Positions 1-8,355 are shown, counted from the first letter of the stretch. The stretch is 64,000 bases of DNA from Microlunatus phosphovorus NM-1 (GCF_000270245.1 NC_015635.1:1612001-1676000); one strand, 5' to 3'. Program-made: numbers and translations. Notes: a model not told the origin generated them from the sequence alone.

Positions 1-107
1 TTGCTGACCGCGGCCGTCACGGGTTCGGCGAGGAGATCGGCGCGTTCGGCGGCCGGCTGCCAAGTCAGCGTGCCGAGTGTTGGGGTGCCGAGGATTGGGG
101 TGGTCAC
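1..107 (-). CDS. hypothetical protein, N-terminal fragment leaving the left edge
   Basis: A GTG codon at 105-107 on the minus strand opens a frame that stays open to the window edge (about 35 residues, beginning V-T-T-P-I-L-G-T-P). Its composition, with a hydrophobic start and then an alternating A/E/D/L stretch, looks coding, and no stop interrupts it. There is no clear Shine-Dalgarno sequence and too little protein to name a family. It could equally be noise. Confidence 0.3.
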   Translation of the reverse strand, partial: MTTPILGTPTLGTLTWQPAAERADLLAEPVTAAVS

Positions 108-166
108 CCATCGAGGCTAAGGCAGAAGTGGGGCTATATCGGGCTGGGTGGGGTTGAGTCAGGTTG

Positions 167-733
167 CTAGAGCAGGTTGGTCAGCACCCAGGCACAGCTT
201 GCCGCCCAGCCCAGGCTGGCCAACGTGCCGATGATGAACCGCTCGCTGGCGCCGCTGCCGGCGCTGGATGCCGTCCGGAGTTCGGGATAGCGAGCCAATC
301 CCTTGATCGCCACGATCACTGCCAGGCCCTCGGGCCAGCCGGCGATCAGGGCGCCGAGCACCGCCAGGCGCTCCAGGGCGCCGATCCACGCGCCACCGCG
401 GAGCACGTCACGCTGCACCCGGGCGCTGCTGCCGGTGGTGTCGCCGGCGAGGGCCAAGATGATCGTCGTGAGGGCACCGCCGCCCAGCACGGTGACAGCG
501 ATGCCGAGTGCGCCGGCCACCCAGCGCCAGGATTCATCGAGCCGGCCCGAGACGGCTGACAAGACCGCACATGCGCCGATCAGCACGACCATCGCGGTCA
601 GGACGGCAATGCGCACCGACCGGCTCGTGCGCGGCGCAGCCGCGGGTCCGCGTCCGGCCGGCAACCAGATCCACAGGCTCAGCACGGACAGCGCCAGCCA
701 GAGGGCGAGCAGGGCAATGGCCGAACCCGTCAT
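167..733 (-). CDS. small integral membrane protein, partner of the SatD-like gene
   Basis: The product is 188 residues. The ATG at 733 overlaps the stop of the upstream regulator by 4 bp (ATGA), which is why this start is preferred over the longer frame. Three or four hydrophobic segments are visible: one starting at about residue 4 (ALLALWLALSVLSLWIWL), one around 45-60, one around 78-95, and a last one at the C-terminus (GTLASLGWAASCAWVLTNLL). No catalytic motif is recognisable. Tight coupling to the SatD-like regulator suggests the two act together, but the function is unknown. Confidence 0.75.
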   Translation of the reverse strand: MTGSAIALLALWLALSVLSLWIWLPAGRGPAAAPRTSRSVRIAVLTAMVVLIGACAVLSAVSGRLDESWRWVAGALGIAVTVLGGGALTTIILALAGDTTGSSARVQRDVLRGGAWIGALERLAVLGALIAGWPEGLAVIVAIKGLARYPELRTASSAGSGASERFIIGTLASLGWAASCAWVLTNLL

Positions 734-1347
734 GGGGCGATCCCGCCGGTCGTGATCTGCTCGGTCCGGGCCAACAGGCGGGCAGCCACGGGCCGCGATC
801 GAGCGTCCAACGCCCACTGAGCAGCCTGGAGTCGCTGGTTGACTGCTTGCCGGCTGATGCCGAGCTCGGTGCCGATAGCGGCCTGCGTCAGGCCCGCATC
901 GGCCAGCTCCGCCGCTGCCCAGCCGGCATCACTGCGCCGGGCTCGGAGCGTCAGCAGCAGCTCCAGCAGCACCTCCGCGTCAACGCCTTCCTCCGCTGCC
1001 GGGGGCGTGGCGACCAGCTGGAGGTGGTTGCTGCGCTCCTTGGCTTCTTCGACAGCTTGTCGGGCCGCGAGGAAGGCCGGCCCTCGGGCCGCCCGGAGAT
1101 CATCAGGGACGGGTTCCTCGACCGGCCCGATGCCGATGCCCACGTGCCAACTGCCTTCTCGCATGAGCATCAGGATGGCATCGACCACTGACATCGGGTC
1201 GGCGACGAAAAGCGCCTGGAACTCGTCACCAACCGTCCTCGTCGTCTTCGCGTGTGGGAACCGGGTCGCCATCGCGGTGATCGCAGCCGGCACGGCGTCG
1301 CGTCGCTGTCGAGACGAGATCTGGTCGACAGTCATCACGTACGGCAT
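730..1347 (-). CDS. SatD-like protein with C-terminal helix-turn-helix
   Basis: The product is 205 residues. The N-terminal half carries the pattern T-V-G-D-E-F-Q-A-L-F at about 38-47, which resembles the SatD family. A helix-turn-helix follows near 150-175 (LTQAAIGTELGISRQAVNQR), so the protein probably binds DNA. It precedes and overlaps a membrane-protein gene by 4 bp, forming a two-gene operon. SatD-type proteins are poorly characterised; the assignment is from motif resemblance only. The plausible start is the first ATG (M-P-Y-V-M), although the second Met at residue 5 is also possible. Confidence 0.65.
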   Translation of the reverse strand: MPYVMTVDQISSRQRRDAVPAAITAMATRFPHAKTTRTVGDEFQALFVADPMSVVDAILMLMREGSWHVGIGIGPVEEPVPDDLRAARGPAFLAARQAVEEAKERSNHLQLVATPPAAEEGVDAEVLLELLLTLRARRSDAGWAAAELADAGLTQAAIGTELGISRQAVNQRLQAAQWALDARSRPVAARLLARTEQITTGGIAP

Positions 1348-1387
1348 CTGTCAAGACTATAAGCTTGCTGATAGCTAGAGCAAGGTT

Positions 1388-2115
1388 ATGAACTTGACGA
1401 AAGTGTTTAGGAGTCGGCTCGGGGAACTGCCGATGCTGCCTCTGATCTCGACCTGATCCTCGCCATCGACGATGACGACTTCGACGAGTTCGTCGATGGT
1501 TGGAGCCACTGGTTCGAGAACGTCGTGCCTATGCTCATCGCGAAAGAGATCCCTGGTTCGCGACTCATCGCCTACGCGATGACCGAGGACTTCTGCCGTA
1601 TCGACGTAGTCATCGAGGCTGTCGGTCACCTCCCGGAGTCCCCACATCGGAGGCGCACTGTCGTGCTCGATCGTGACGGCCTCGATGCGGAGGTGCCTCC
1701 CGTGCGGGTCGGCCCGGGACCCAACGCCGGGCGCATCACGGCGATCATCACCGAGTTCTGGAGACAACAGGCGATCCTCCCGATGATGCTCGACGTTCGC
1801 CGCGACCTGCTGGGTGCGCTGTAGGGCGTACAGCAGGCGCGGCAAATGCTCTACGACGTCTTCGTGGAGTCGAATCAGCCCCTGCCGGCTACAGGCGTCA
1901 AGCTCGTGAGTGCGAAGCTGAGCTCCGAGCAGCTTGCGATCATGCTCCGACTGTCACCAGTGGGTGCTGACCGGGAGCTCCTGGTCGCTGCAGACGCGGC
2001 GATTCGCGCAGCCATGGACACTGCCGGCCGAGCTGCGGCTGTCCGCGTCGGTGCGGACTACCCCGATCATCTCGCTGAAGTGGTGAACCGCGAACTCGAA
2101 CGACACTCGCTCTGA
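1388..2115 (+). pseudogene. decayed nucleotidyltransferase (one frameshift, one in-frame amber)
   Basis: Reading frame 1 encodes S-A-R-G-T-A-D-A-A-S-D-L-D-L-I-L-A-I-D, the G-S/D-x-D core of minimal nucleotidyltransferases, then a continuous protein to 1821. A TAG at 1822-1824 sits where CAG would continue the frame, and the same frame runs on from 1825 to the TGA at 2113-2115. Upstream, the expected V-F-G-S is read in another frame from ATG 1388 (V-F-R-S-R), so one base appears lost near 1417-1418. The segment usually preceding V-F-G-S is absent, so the gene is also 5'-truncated. It was probably a small-molecule adenylyltransferase-like protein (DUF4111/ANT type). The two open parts (1525-1824 and 1846-2115) are not separate genes. 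Confidence 0.7.
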
Positions 2116-2137
2116 GTGGGGTCGCTTCCTGCCGTAG

Positions 2138-2155
2138 ACGTTCCCGCGGGAACGT
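2138..2155. repeat. perfect 18-bp palindrome downstream of the nucleotidyltransferase relic
   Basis: ACGTTCCCGCGGGAACGT reads identically on both strands, with no unpaired centre. It lies 23 bp past the last stop of the relic in a 269-bp stretch (2116-2384) with no gene. It could be a dimeric regulator operator or a site for a palindrome-recognising enzyme. No T-run follows, so an intrinsic terminator is unlikely. Confidence 0.55.
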
Positions 2156-2384
2156 TTCGGAATCGCAGTCCCGACCGAAATGAAGGTGTACGCGGGTCGA
2201 TGCCCGTTCGGTTCATCAGGTGACGACGCCGCTTCACGATGACGAGCTGGACACCAGTCCACGGGTCGTTCACGCGCCGCTACGCCGGCCTGGGCAGCGT
2301 GGTGGGTCGCTGTCCGCACTTGATGACCAGGTCCGGTGGTAGCTCGATCGTGCAGGAATCCCAACCAGCCTGTCGAGACTGCGG

Positions 2385-3245
2385 TCAGAGCTGGGCGATC
2401 GCGCGGCTGAGGAACTCGTCTCGGCGGGCGGCACTTTCCGGACCGTTGTACTCGGTGCTGGTGTTCAACGCGGCGGTGGCATCCCAGTAGGAGATGTCGA
2501 GCGCCCGGGTGTCAGTGGCTCGTTCCCAGCCCTCGAGCACGAATCTCGGGGCATCCTGGCCGTAGACGATCGCCACCTGCTTTCTGAGCTCGCCGAGATC
2601 CACGCCCGGGCTCCCGACGCCAGCAAGCTTCCAGTCGATCAGGCCACGGACGCTCTTCCCCGCCACCACGGTGTTGCCAGGCCAGAGATCCCCATGAACG
2701 AACACGTCCGACACGGCAGTCGGCACTGGTTCGGCTCGAAGCCGTTCATCGGCGTGAGTGAGCAGTGGTGTGGTCGGCATCCGTCCGAGTCGGCGTTCAG
2801 TGGCGAAGTCATCGATCACAATCGGGCGAGGCCGAAAAGGAAGGACAGGACTTGGCTTCATCCTGATCGCGTGGACTCGGGCCATGGCCGCGCCAGCAGC
2901 TCGCAGCAGCTCGGCCGAGCATTCGACCGGCCACCCGGTGCCTGGCACGACAGTCTCCAAGGTCGCCGGTGCGCCGACTGATTGACCGGTGAGGTCAGCG
3001 CCCAACAGGCGAGGAGCCGGTAGGTCGTACTGCTCGGCAATGGCAAGCGCGGCCGCATTCGTGGCGATCATTTCGGGATTGATCCGGCTGCTCAGCGACC
3101 GGAACACCACGGTGACCGCCGATCCGCCACTGGTCATGAGGTCGATCCACCAGGGGCTCTCACCGCCGTGCAGTGAGCGCGCCGCCATCACCTTTGCGCC
3201 ACTGCCGATCTGCGCGACGATCCAGCCGTACGCGTGCTCAGGCAC
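2385..3245 (-). CDS. aminoglycoside phosphotransferase (APH)-family small-molecule kinase
   Basis: The GTG start at 3245 gives 286 residues beginning V-P-E-H-A-Y-G-W and has GGAG about 10 bp upstream. The frame is open another 69 codons, but that part is low-complexity and overlaps the divergent gene at 3395, so I exclude it. The Brenner motif V-H-G-D-L-W-P-G-N and the metal-binding I-D-W-K motif are in the C-terminal half, in the order and spacing of the APH/choline-kinase fold. The substrate is not predictable; many such proteins are metabolic rather than drug kinases. The neighbouring uridine-kinase-like gene is divergent, with a 149-bp shared promoter region. Confidence 0.8.
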   Translation of the reverse strand: MPEHAYGWIVAQIGSGAKVMAARSLHGGESPWWIDLMTSGGSAVTVVFRSLSSRINPEMIATNAAALAIAEQYDLPAPRLLGADLTGQSVGAPATLETVVPGTGWPVECSAELLRAAGAAMARVHAIRMKPSPVLPFRPRPIVIDDFATERRLGRMPTTPLLTHADERLRAEPVPTAVSDVFVHGDLWPGNTVVAGKSVRGLIDWKLAGVGSPGVDLGELRKQVAIVYGQDAPRFVLEGWERATDTRALDISYWDATAALNTSTEYNGPESAARRDEFLSRAIAQL

Positions 3246-3394
3246 CCCGAATCTGCTCCGATCAGTAGTCCCGCACTGGACGACTATCAGCCAACGGCGG
3301 GTAGACGTCAAGACAGGCCGACTCGGTTGCTCTGGCCGTAGCCACGTACGAGTCCTCCGCAGGTTGGCTCGGCCTGATCGGGGATGCTGGGCCC

Positions 3395-4054
3395 ATGACT
3401 TCCGGCATTGAGGAGATCGCGTTGCGGCTCTCTCGGGAGCTTTCGTCATCACGCGTGCTCGTGGCGATCGACGGCCCGGACGGAAGCGGAAAGACGACCT
3501 TCGCCCATCGGCTCGCCAGGCAGTTCGACCGGCGTCCGACGATCGTCGTACACGTCGATGACTTCCTGAACCCTTCCAAGTTGCGGTATGCGCGGGGACG
3601 TTCGTCGCCGGAGGGTTTCTGGCTGGACTCCTACAACTACGACGCTCTTCGCACTCACGTCCTCGACCCGCTCAGTTGCGAAGGCGTGGCTTGGTATCGG
3701 CCGTCTTGCTATGACTCAGCAAACGACACCGAGCATCTGGTTGATCCGGTGCTGGCTCCGTCAGACGCCGTTGTTCTCGTCGAGGGGCTCTTCCTTCACC
3801 GTGACGAACTCGTCCGTCGATGGGATGCCTCGGTCTTCCTCGATGTGCCCTTTGCCGAGACCGCGCGCAGGATGGCGATTCGCGACGGCTCGCACTCGGA
3901 CCCTGACCATGCCTCGATGCGTCGCTATGTCGGCGGCCAGCGGATCTACTACGCAGCCGCCCGACCATGGGAACGCGCGACGCTGGTTGTCGACAACACC
4001 AGCAACGTGCCACGCGTCATCGATCCGTGCCAGGTGAGCGCGATGCTCGGCTGA
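3395..4054 (+). CDS. uridine kinase-like P-loop nucleoside kinase
   Basis: The product is 219 residues. The Walker A motif GPDGSGKTT is at about 27-35 after a beta strand (VLVAID). A conserved V-D-D-F-L motif follows at about 55-60, as in uridine/phosphoribulokinase-like enzymes, then a Walker B-like hydrophobic strand ending in V-E-G-L at about 130 and an R-R-rich lid near 160-180. This fits an ATP-dependent kinase of a nucleoside, sugar or related small molecule. Length fits the stand-alone uridine-kinase-like family. The specific substrate cannot be assigned. Confidence 0.8.
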   Translation: MTSGIEEIALRLSRELSSSRVLVAIDGPDGSGKTTFAHRLARQFDRRPTIVVHVDDFLNPSKLRYARGRSSPEGFWLDSYNYDALRTHVLDPLSCEGVAWYRPSCYDSANDTEHLVDPVLAPSDAVVLVEGLFLHRDELVRRWDASVFLDVPFAETARRMAIRDGSHSDPDHASMRRYVGGQRIYYAAARPWERATLVVDNTSNVPRVIDPCQVSAMLG

Positions 4055-4151
4055 TCTCCGATTCGGCGTGAGCCCTGATGGATCTCGTCCAGATGTGATT
4101 TGAGACACACAAGTCGTGCGTGACTGACTGCGATTGTGCTGGGGTTGTGTC

Positions 4152-5183
4152 GTGAGTACCGAACCGAACGTCCCAGCACTTCCCGCTGATCTTGGTCTCC
4201 GATTGGGGATGGATGCTCTGGCCAACCAGCGGCTACAGCAACTGCCATCACCGATAGATCCACGCCTAGTCGATGATTTCGCGGCACGTGATCTGATGGA
4301 GTTCTGCTCCATCGCACCGGAGGACCAAGTGGCCATGCTGGAGGCGCGCCCCGACCCTGACCGCGATCCTGACTGGTGGTCTCTCTTGAGCGGCTGTGTC
4401 GCTGAACTGCGGGCGCGGATGGACAAGCCGCTGCCCTCGGGCGGATATGTGGCTTGGCCATTGATTCCCGGTCAGGCTGGGCCGGTGGGCATGTTCGTCT
4501 ACGTCTGGGCCTTGCTCGCTGTCGTTCCGAACCTCCTCGATGTCCATCAGCGTCGTGGCATTCCTGAGGCGGTCACCCGCGACACAGTCGCTGCCCTTGG
4601 CCTGGTGATGACCGCGCATGCTGAGTCGTGCGGCATTCGAGGAGTCGGCTTGTTTCCGCTGTGGGGACCGCCGCAACGAATGTGTGGGGTTGACCTCACC
4701 ATTGGACGGCACGATTTCACCCGGGCCGAGATCGGTTTCGGTGATGGCGTTGCCGGATATGCGCTACAAGTCCACATTCCGCCGAGCGGGCGGCTGGATG
4801 AAGCAGAATCGATCACCTCGATCTCTCAGGTCCTCGAGTTCTTTGCCAAGCACTATCCCGATCACCCGGTCTCGGCGCTGGTGTGCAAGTCATGGATCCT
4901 CGACCCTCAGCTCGGCGGCTACCTCTCGCCCGAGTCCAATCTGCTCCGGTTTCAACGCCGATTCCGGCTTCTACCACACGTTCCGCTCGATGATGTAAGT
5001 GAGGGAGATCGGGAGATGATGCGTTTGGGATTACAGCTTCAGGTGCCGGCCGATGGTCCCCTTACCGAGGATGATCTGCGCCGGGTGCCTGCCGATACCA
5101 CCCTGCATCGGGCGTTCGTGTCCCACTTGCGCAGTGGGGGTCATTGGCACAAGCGGACCGGCATTGTCTGGCTGGATCGATGA
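4152..5183 (+). CDS. acyltransferase with NAT_N and GNAT_C domains
   Basis: Start GTG at 4152 (V-S-T-E-P-N-V-P) gives 343 residues. The first half resembles the NAT_N region. The second half contains the signature W-I-L-D-P-Q-L and F-Q-R-R-F near residues 255-280, typical of the GNAT_C acyltransferase family (formerly DUF5596). A catalytic assignment is not possible by eye. The stop overlaps the next gene's ATG (ATGA at 5180-5183), so translation of the kinase is probably coupled. The pair looks like a two-step modification unit, but the substrate is unknown. Confidence 0.7.
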   Translation: MSTEPNVPALPADLGLRLGMDALANQRLQQLPSPIDPRLVDDFAARDLMEFCSIAPEDQVAMLEARPDPDRDPDWWSLLSGCVAELRARMDKPLPSGGYVAWPLIPGQAGPVGMFVYVWALLAVVPNLLDVHQRRGIPEAVTRDTVAALGLVMTAHAESCGIRGVGLFPLWGPPQRMCGVDLTIGRHDFTRAEIGFGDGVAGYALQVHIPPSGRLDEAESITSISQVLEFFAKHYPDHPVSALVCKSWILDPQLGGYLSPESNLLRFQRRFRLLPHVPLDDVSEGDREMMRLGLQLQVPADGPLTEDDLRRVPADTTLHRAFVSHLRSGGHWHKRTGIVWLDR

Positions 5184-6139
5184 CAGCAGATGCCGCGCGT
5201 GTGGCCCTGAGCGCCTGGGCCTCGATCGTTGGTGACGACCCCGTCATCACCGCGATGCCGAACGTGACGAATCCAGTATGGCGGATCGAGGTCTGCGATC
5301 AGCCGGCATTGGTGCTGAAGCAACTGCCGGAGTATCCGGCGGGAGTTGAGCCGGTGGTCGAATACCGAGTGTTGTCCCACCTACAAGGTTCAGGTGTCTC
5401 CGTTGCGCTGCCGATCGTTACCGACACCGGACAGATCGTTGCCAGTATCGGCGATCTGGCCTGGTCACTGTTGCCGCACCTGCCGCATCAGACCGAGAAC
5501 CACGAGCTCGGACCCGATGCTGGCGAGACGACTTTCCTGATCGGTGCTGCTATTGGGCACCTCAGCCAAGCATTGGCGGACTACCCGTACGGCGTAGCGT
5601 CATTCGTTGATGATCCCGTCAAAGTGCTTGACGAGGCGCTGCCGCAACTTCCCGACGAGGTGATTAGGCTCGCGCGACCGTACGCTGGACGGCTGGTCGA
5701 GGTATGCGGGGGTCTCCCGATTCAGTTGACCCACGGTGACTGCAATGACGGTAATGTGCTGATTAACTCCAAGGGGCGGGTCAGCTTCATCGACATTGAT
5801 CATTTGCCCGTTGGCCCGCGAGTCCGCGATCTTGCCTACTATCTGACGAGTCGACTACGGCGGCACCTGGGCAGTCCGCAGACAGCCATGCTCACCACCT
5901 GTGCCCTGATCACTGCAGTCCCGAGTTACGTAGCCGGCTATCGGCGCGTTCAACAGCTCAGCGAGCAGGAAATCGCCGCGATCGTCCCGCTGATGCTCGT
6001 CGCGGAGATCGGCGGAGCTCACTGGTCACTCTACGGTTGGGAGCCCAACCTTGCGAACTATCGGCGGAGCAAGGCATCCATCGAGTGGCTCATCGCTCGG
6101 CTAGATGAACTGACGGTTTCGATCCAGGCCCGGCAGTAA
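5180..6139 (+). CDS. APH-family phosphotransferase coupled to the acyltransferase
   Basis: The product is 319 residues from ATG 5180, chosen because it forms a 4-bp ATGA overlap with the acyltransferase stop. The N-lobe has the kinase lysine in L-V-L-K-Q-L-P at about 45. The catalytic loop L-T-H-G-D-C-N-D-G-N-V-L is at about 182-193 and the metal-binding F-I-D-I-D-H motif about 15 residues later. The C-terminus is helical with Y-L-T-S-R-L, as in homoserine-kinase/APH-like proteins. It transfers phosphate from ATP to a small-molecule hydroxyl; the substrate is unknown. It ends 50 bp before the hairpin element at 6186-6248. Confidence 0.8.
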   Translation: MTADAARVALSAWASIVGDDPVITAMPNVTNPVWRIEVCDQPALVLKQLPEYPAGVEPVVEYRVLSHLQGSGVSVALPIVTDTGQIVASIGDLAWSLLPHLPHQTENHELGPDAGETTFLIGAAIGHLSQALADYPYGVASFVDDPVKVLDEALPQLPDEVIRLARPYAGRLVEVCGGLPIQLTHGDCNDGNVLINSKGRVSFIDIDHLPVGPRVRDLAYYLTSRLRRHLGSPQTAMLTTCALITAVPSYVAGYRRVQQLSEQEIAAIVPLMLVAEIGGAHWSLYGWEPNLANYRRSKASIEWLIARLDELTVSIQARQ

Positions 6140-6185
6140 CGCCTGCAGCACCAAGCTCGAAGAGTCCTCGCGAGGGCGCCGAGTG

Positions 6186-6248
6186 TCACGAGAAGGAGTT
6201 TTTGCACCGATTTCTTGCGGTCTGAGGTGTCAAATCTCCTTCTCGGTG
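6186..6248. repeat. hairpin element with CGAGAAGGAG / CTCCTTCTCG ends (copy 1)
   Basis: CGAGAAGGAG (6189-6198) and its exact complement CTCCTTCTCG (6236-6245) bound a roughly 60-bp unit. The next ten bases inward are also largely complementary (TTTTTGCACC against GGTGTCAAAT), so the whole unit can fold into an imperfect hairpin. It lies between convergent gene ends (APH at 6139, GNAT relic at 6335). The same end sequence bounds a second hairpin at 26013-26071. It could act as a bidirectional terminator or be a small mobile (REP/MITE-like) element. Confidence 0.6.
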
Positions 6249-6334
6249 CTCCGGCTAGCAACACAGATGTGCGTGTAGGTGGTGACGGCTATGTGTGACC
6301 TCGGGGCGGCGGATCGTGCCCGTGTGAGAGTCGG

Positions 6335-6649
6335 TCAGCGGCAAGCGACCCGGTCTGCCTCGTCCATCAGAGCAGTTCCGACTCCCGCCCGGCGGTAGCT
6401 GTGCAGCACGTTGAAGTCGGCGATCTCTGGGATGTGGGCGGCGGCGAAGGGCGGATATGACGACCTCGGCTCGATCAGCAGGTAACCCGCAACCTGCGAA
6501 TCGACGGTCGCGACAAGCATGTCGAGCACTCCCTCGGCAGCGCGCCGAGCATAGGTCTTGAACAGCTGGTGCGGCTTCGGCCAGCTCGCGAACGCGCTGG
6601 AAAGTGGGTCGACATCGTCAGCACGAAATGTCCTGATGACCAGATGCAC
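6335..6649 (-). pseudogene. C-terminally truncated GNAT N-acetyltransferase
   Basis: From GTG 6649 the frame encodes 104 residues starting V-H-L-V-I-R-T-F-R-A-D-D. It contains the start of the acetyl-CoA-binding motif A (N-V-L-H-S-Y-R-R-A-G-V-G-T-A-L-M) and then stops 14 residues later. A complete GNAT needs about 50-60 more residues (the rest of the fold and motif B), and no continuation is visible past the stop. It is therefore probably non-functional, though a minimal protein cannot be excluded. It overlaps the 5' leader of the divergent TrmH gene. Confidence 0.6.
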
Positions 6650-6730
6650 AACCGAACTATCCGGGTGAGGACGGTGAGCTGGAACCCCTCGATTGTCGTG
6701 CCCCGGGTCCAGATCGGGCAGCATGTGCGA

Positions 6731-7573
6731 GTGGACTCGAATGTGCCGAGCTCGTGGATAGCGGTCGACGACCCCAACGACGTACGACTGGCCGACTACG
6801 TACGGCTACGCGAGACCTCGTTGCGGCGCCACCTCGAGTCCGAGCACGGACTGTTCATCGCCGAGGGGGAGAAGGTCATCCGGCGGGCGGTCGAGAGTGG
6901 CTTTCGGCCGCGGTCCTTTCTGCTGGCGGAGCGGTGGCTGGCTGGGCTGACTGATGTGCTGCGGCGCTGGCCGGACGTACCGGTCTATGTCGTGAGCGAG
7001 GAAGTGGCGGAGGAGGTCACGGGATTCCACGTGCACCGAGGAGCACTCGCCTCGTTGCATCGAGAGATCCGGCCCACCGTGGGTGAGCTGTTGGCCAACC
7101 GCGAGCAGCTAGGCGCCCCATCCCGGTCGCGGGTCGCGGTGTTGGAAGATCTTGTCGACCATGCGAATGTCGGCGCCGCGTTTCGGAATGCGGCGGCTCT
7201 CGGTGTGGACTTCGTGCTGCTGTCGCCACGATGTGCCGATCCGCTCTATCGGCGCGCGGTGAAGGTGTCGATGGGTGCCGTACTCCAGATCCCATGGGCG
7301 CGCGTGAAGAACTGGCCAGTGGGCTTGGCCGAACTCCGGCACCACGGCTATGTCATCGCGGGCATGACGTTGGCGGAGGATTCGATCACTCTCGACGAGT
7401 TGGTTGCTCGGGATCACCCGATGCTGGCTTTGGCATTCGGTACCGAGGGTCACGGTCTGACGGCTCGCACGGCTGCTGTGGTCGATGTTCGAGTGCGGAT
7501 TCCGATGGCAGGAGGCATCGACTCGCTGAATGTCGCCGCATCCTCGGCGGTGGCGTTCTACGCAACTCGGTAG
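6731..7573 (+). CDS. TrmH/SpoU-family RNA 2'-O-methyltransferase
   Basis: About 280 residues. The N-terminal substrate-binding part (L-R-R-H-L-E-S-E-H-G-L-F-I-A-E-G-E-K-V-I) resembles that of TrmH-type rRNA enzymes. The SPOUT domain carries motif 1 (V-D-H-A-N-V-G-A-A-F-R-N-A), motif 2 (L-A-F-G-T-E-G-H-G-L) and motif 3 (I-P-M-A-G-G-I-D-S-L-N-V-A-A-S), the SAM-binding trefoil knot. It methylates a ribose in rRNA or tRNA; the exact site is unknown. The start is uncertain: GTG 6731 is preferred by similarity, but GTG 6725 or the ATG at 6647 are possible. No strong RBS is visible. Confidence 0.85.
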   Translation: MDSNVPSSWIAVDDPNDVRLADYVRLRETSLRRHLESEHGLFIAEGEKVIRRAVESGFRPRSFLLAERWLAGLTDVLRRWPDVPVYVVSEEVAEEVTGFHVHRGALASLHREIRPTVGELLANREQLGAPSRSRVAVLEDLVDHANVGAAFRNAAALGVDFVLLSPRCADPLYRRAVKVSMGAVLQIPWARVKNWPVGLAELRHHGYVIAGMTLAEDSITLDELVARDHPMLALAFGTEGHGLTARTAAVVDVRVRIPMAGGIDSLNVAASSAVAFYATR

Positions 7574-7649
7574 CGAGTGGCGTATGCGGGAGTCGACCTC
7601 CGTCTCCGCGGTCGACTCATATGGTCGTCCATATAGGGAGTGGCGCATC

Positions 7650-7712
7650 ATGGCAATGACCAGCGTCGACCTGGACCCTGAGCTGATTGAGCGACCTGCA
7701 GAACGAGTACGT
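7650..7712 (+). pseudogene. possible 5' relic of a VapB-type antitoxin
   Basis: ATG 7650 encodes M-A-M-T-S-V-D-L-D-P-E-L-I-E-R, which resembles the ribbon start of VapB-like (DUF2191) antitoxins. The similarity ends after about 15-20 residues and the frame runs into the def gene on the opposite strand. No toxin gene follows. The rest of 7574-7750 shows nothing recognisable. Assignment by a short motif only. Confidence 0.3.
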
Positions 7713-7750
7713 CGCGCCGTCGGAGTGACGTTCAGACGTCCGACGAACGC

Positions 7751-8353
7751 TCAGTCGTCCGAGTCGTCCGAGTCGTCTTCGTCGGGCAGCCGGGGTGACA
7801 CGGGCCAGTCGTCGGGATAGAGGTCCGCGAGTTCTTCGTGCTGGCGATAGAGCTTCTTGCGAGAGCGGGCGGGCAGCCGATCACCGAAGACGGTGCCATT
7901 CAGATGGTCGGTCTCGTGTTGCAGACAGCGGGCCAGCAGACCGGTGCCGATCACCTCGACCTCGTCACCGTACGCATCGACGCCCCGGCAGATTGCATTG
8001 TCGGGTCGGGCCAGTGCCTCGTATGCGCCCGGCAAAGAGAGACAGCCCTCATCGGCTTTGTCCAGGTGGCGGTCCTTGCCCTCCGGCAACGTGACCACCG
8101 GGTTGCAGACCACACCGACATGCCGCTGGTGGTCGGCATCGGGGCAGTCGTAGACGAAGATCGCCAGGTCGATGCCCACCTGGGTCGCGGCCAAACCGAC
8201 TCCCTCGGCTGCGGCCATCGTGGCGAACATGTCCTTGACGAGCTGATGAAGCTGGTTGTCGAAGGACGTGACAGGGCGAGTCTTCGCGTGCATCACCGGC
8301 GTACCCCACCGAGTGATCGGCAGCACGCTACCGCCGGTACGGAGATCGGACAT
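7751..8353 (-). CDS. def: peptide deformylase
   Basis: The product is 200 residues. It removes the N-formyl group from nascent proteins, using a divalent metal. All three family motifs are intact: GVGLAATQVG (51-60), EGCLSLPG (102-109, with the metal-binding Cys) and QHETDH (145-150, HExxH type). The C-terminus is a very acidic tail (D-E-D-D-S-D-D-S-D-D). ATG 8353 lies 2 bp after the lactonase stop. An in-frame GTG at 8359 would instead overlap that stop by 4 bp, so either start is possible. It is downstream of the lactonase gene in one transcription unit. Confidence 0.95.
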   Translation of the reverse strand: MSDLRTGGSVLPITRWGTPVMHAKTRPVTSFDNQLHQLVKDMFATMAAAEGVGLAATQVGIDLAIFVYDCPDADHQRHVGVVCNPVVTLPEGKDRHLDKADEGCLSLPGAYEALARPDNAICRGVDAYGDEVEVIGTGLLARCLQHETDHLNGTVFGDRLPARSRKKLYRQHEELADLYPDDWPVSPRLPDEDDSDDSDD

Positions 8354-8355
8354 GC

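Noticed and set aside
2239-2490. Plus-strand frame in the gap after the nucleotidyltransferase relic
   Set aside because: Overlaps the APH gene end on the other strand, has no RBS and no motif.
6569-6730. Longer N-terminus of the TrmH gene
   Set aside because: The extra residues overlap the divergent GNAT start and do not resemble the family.
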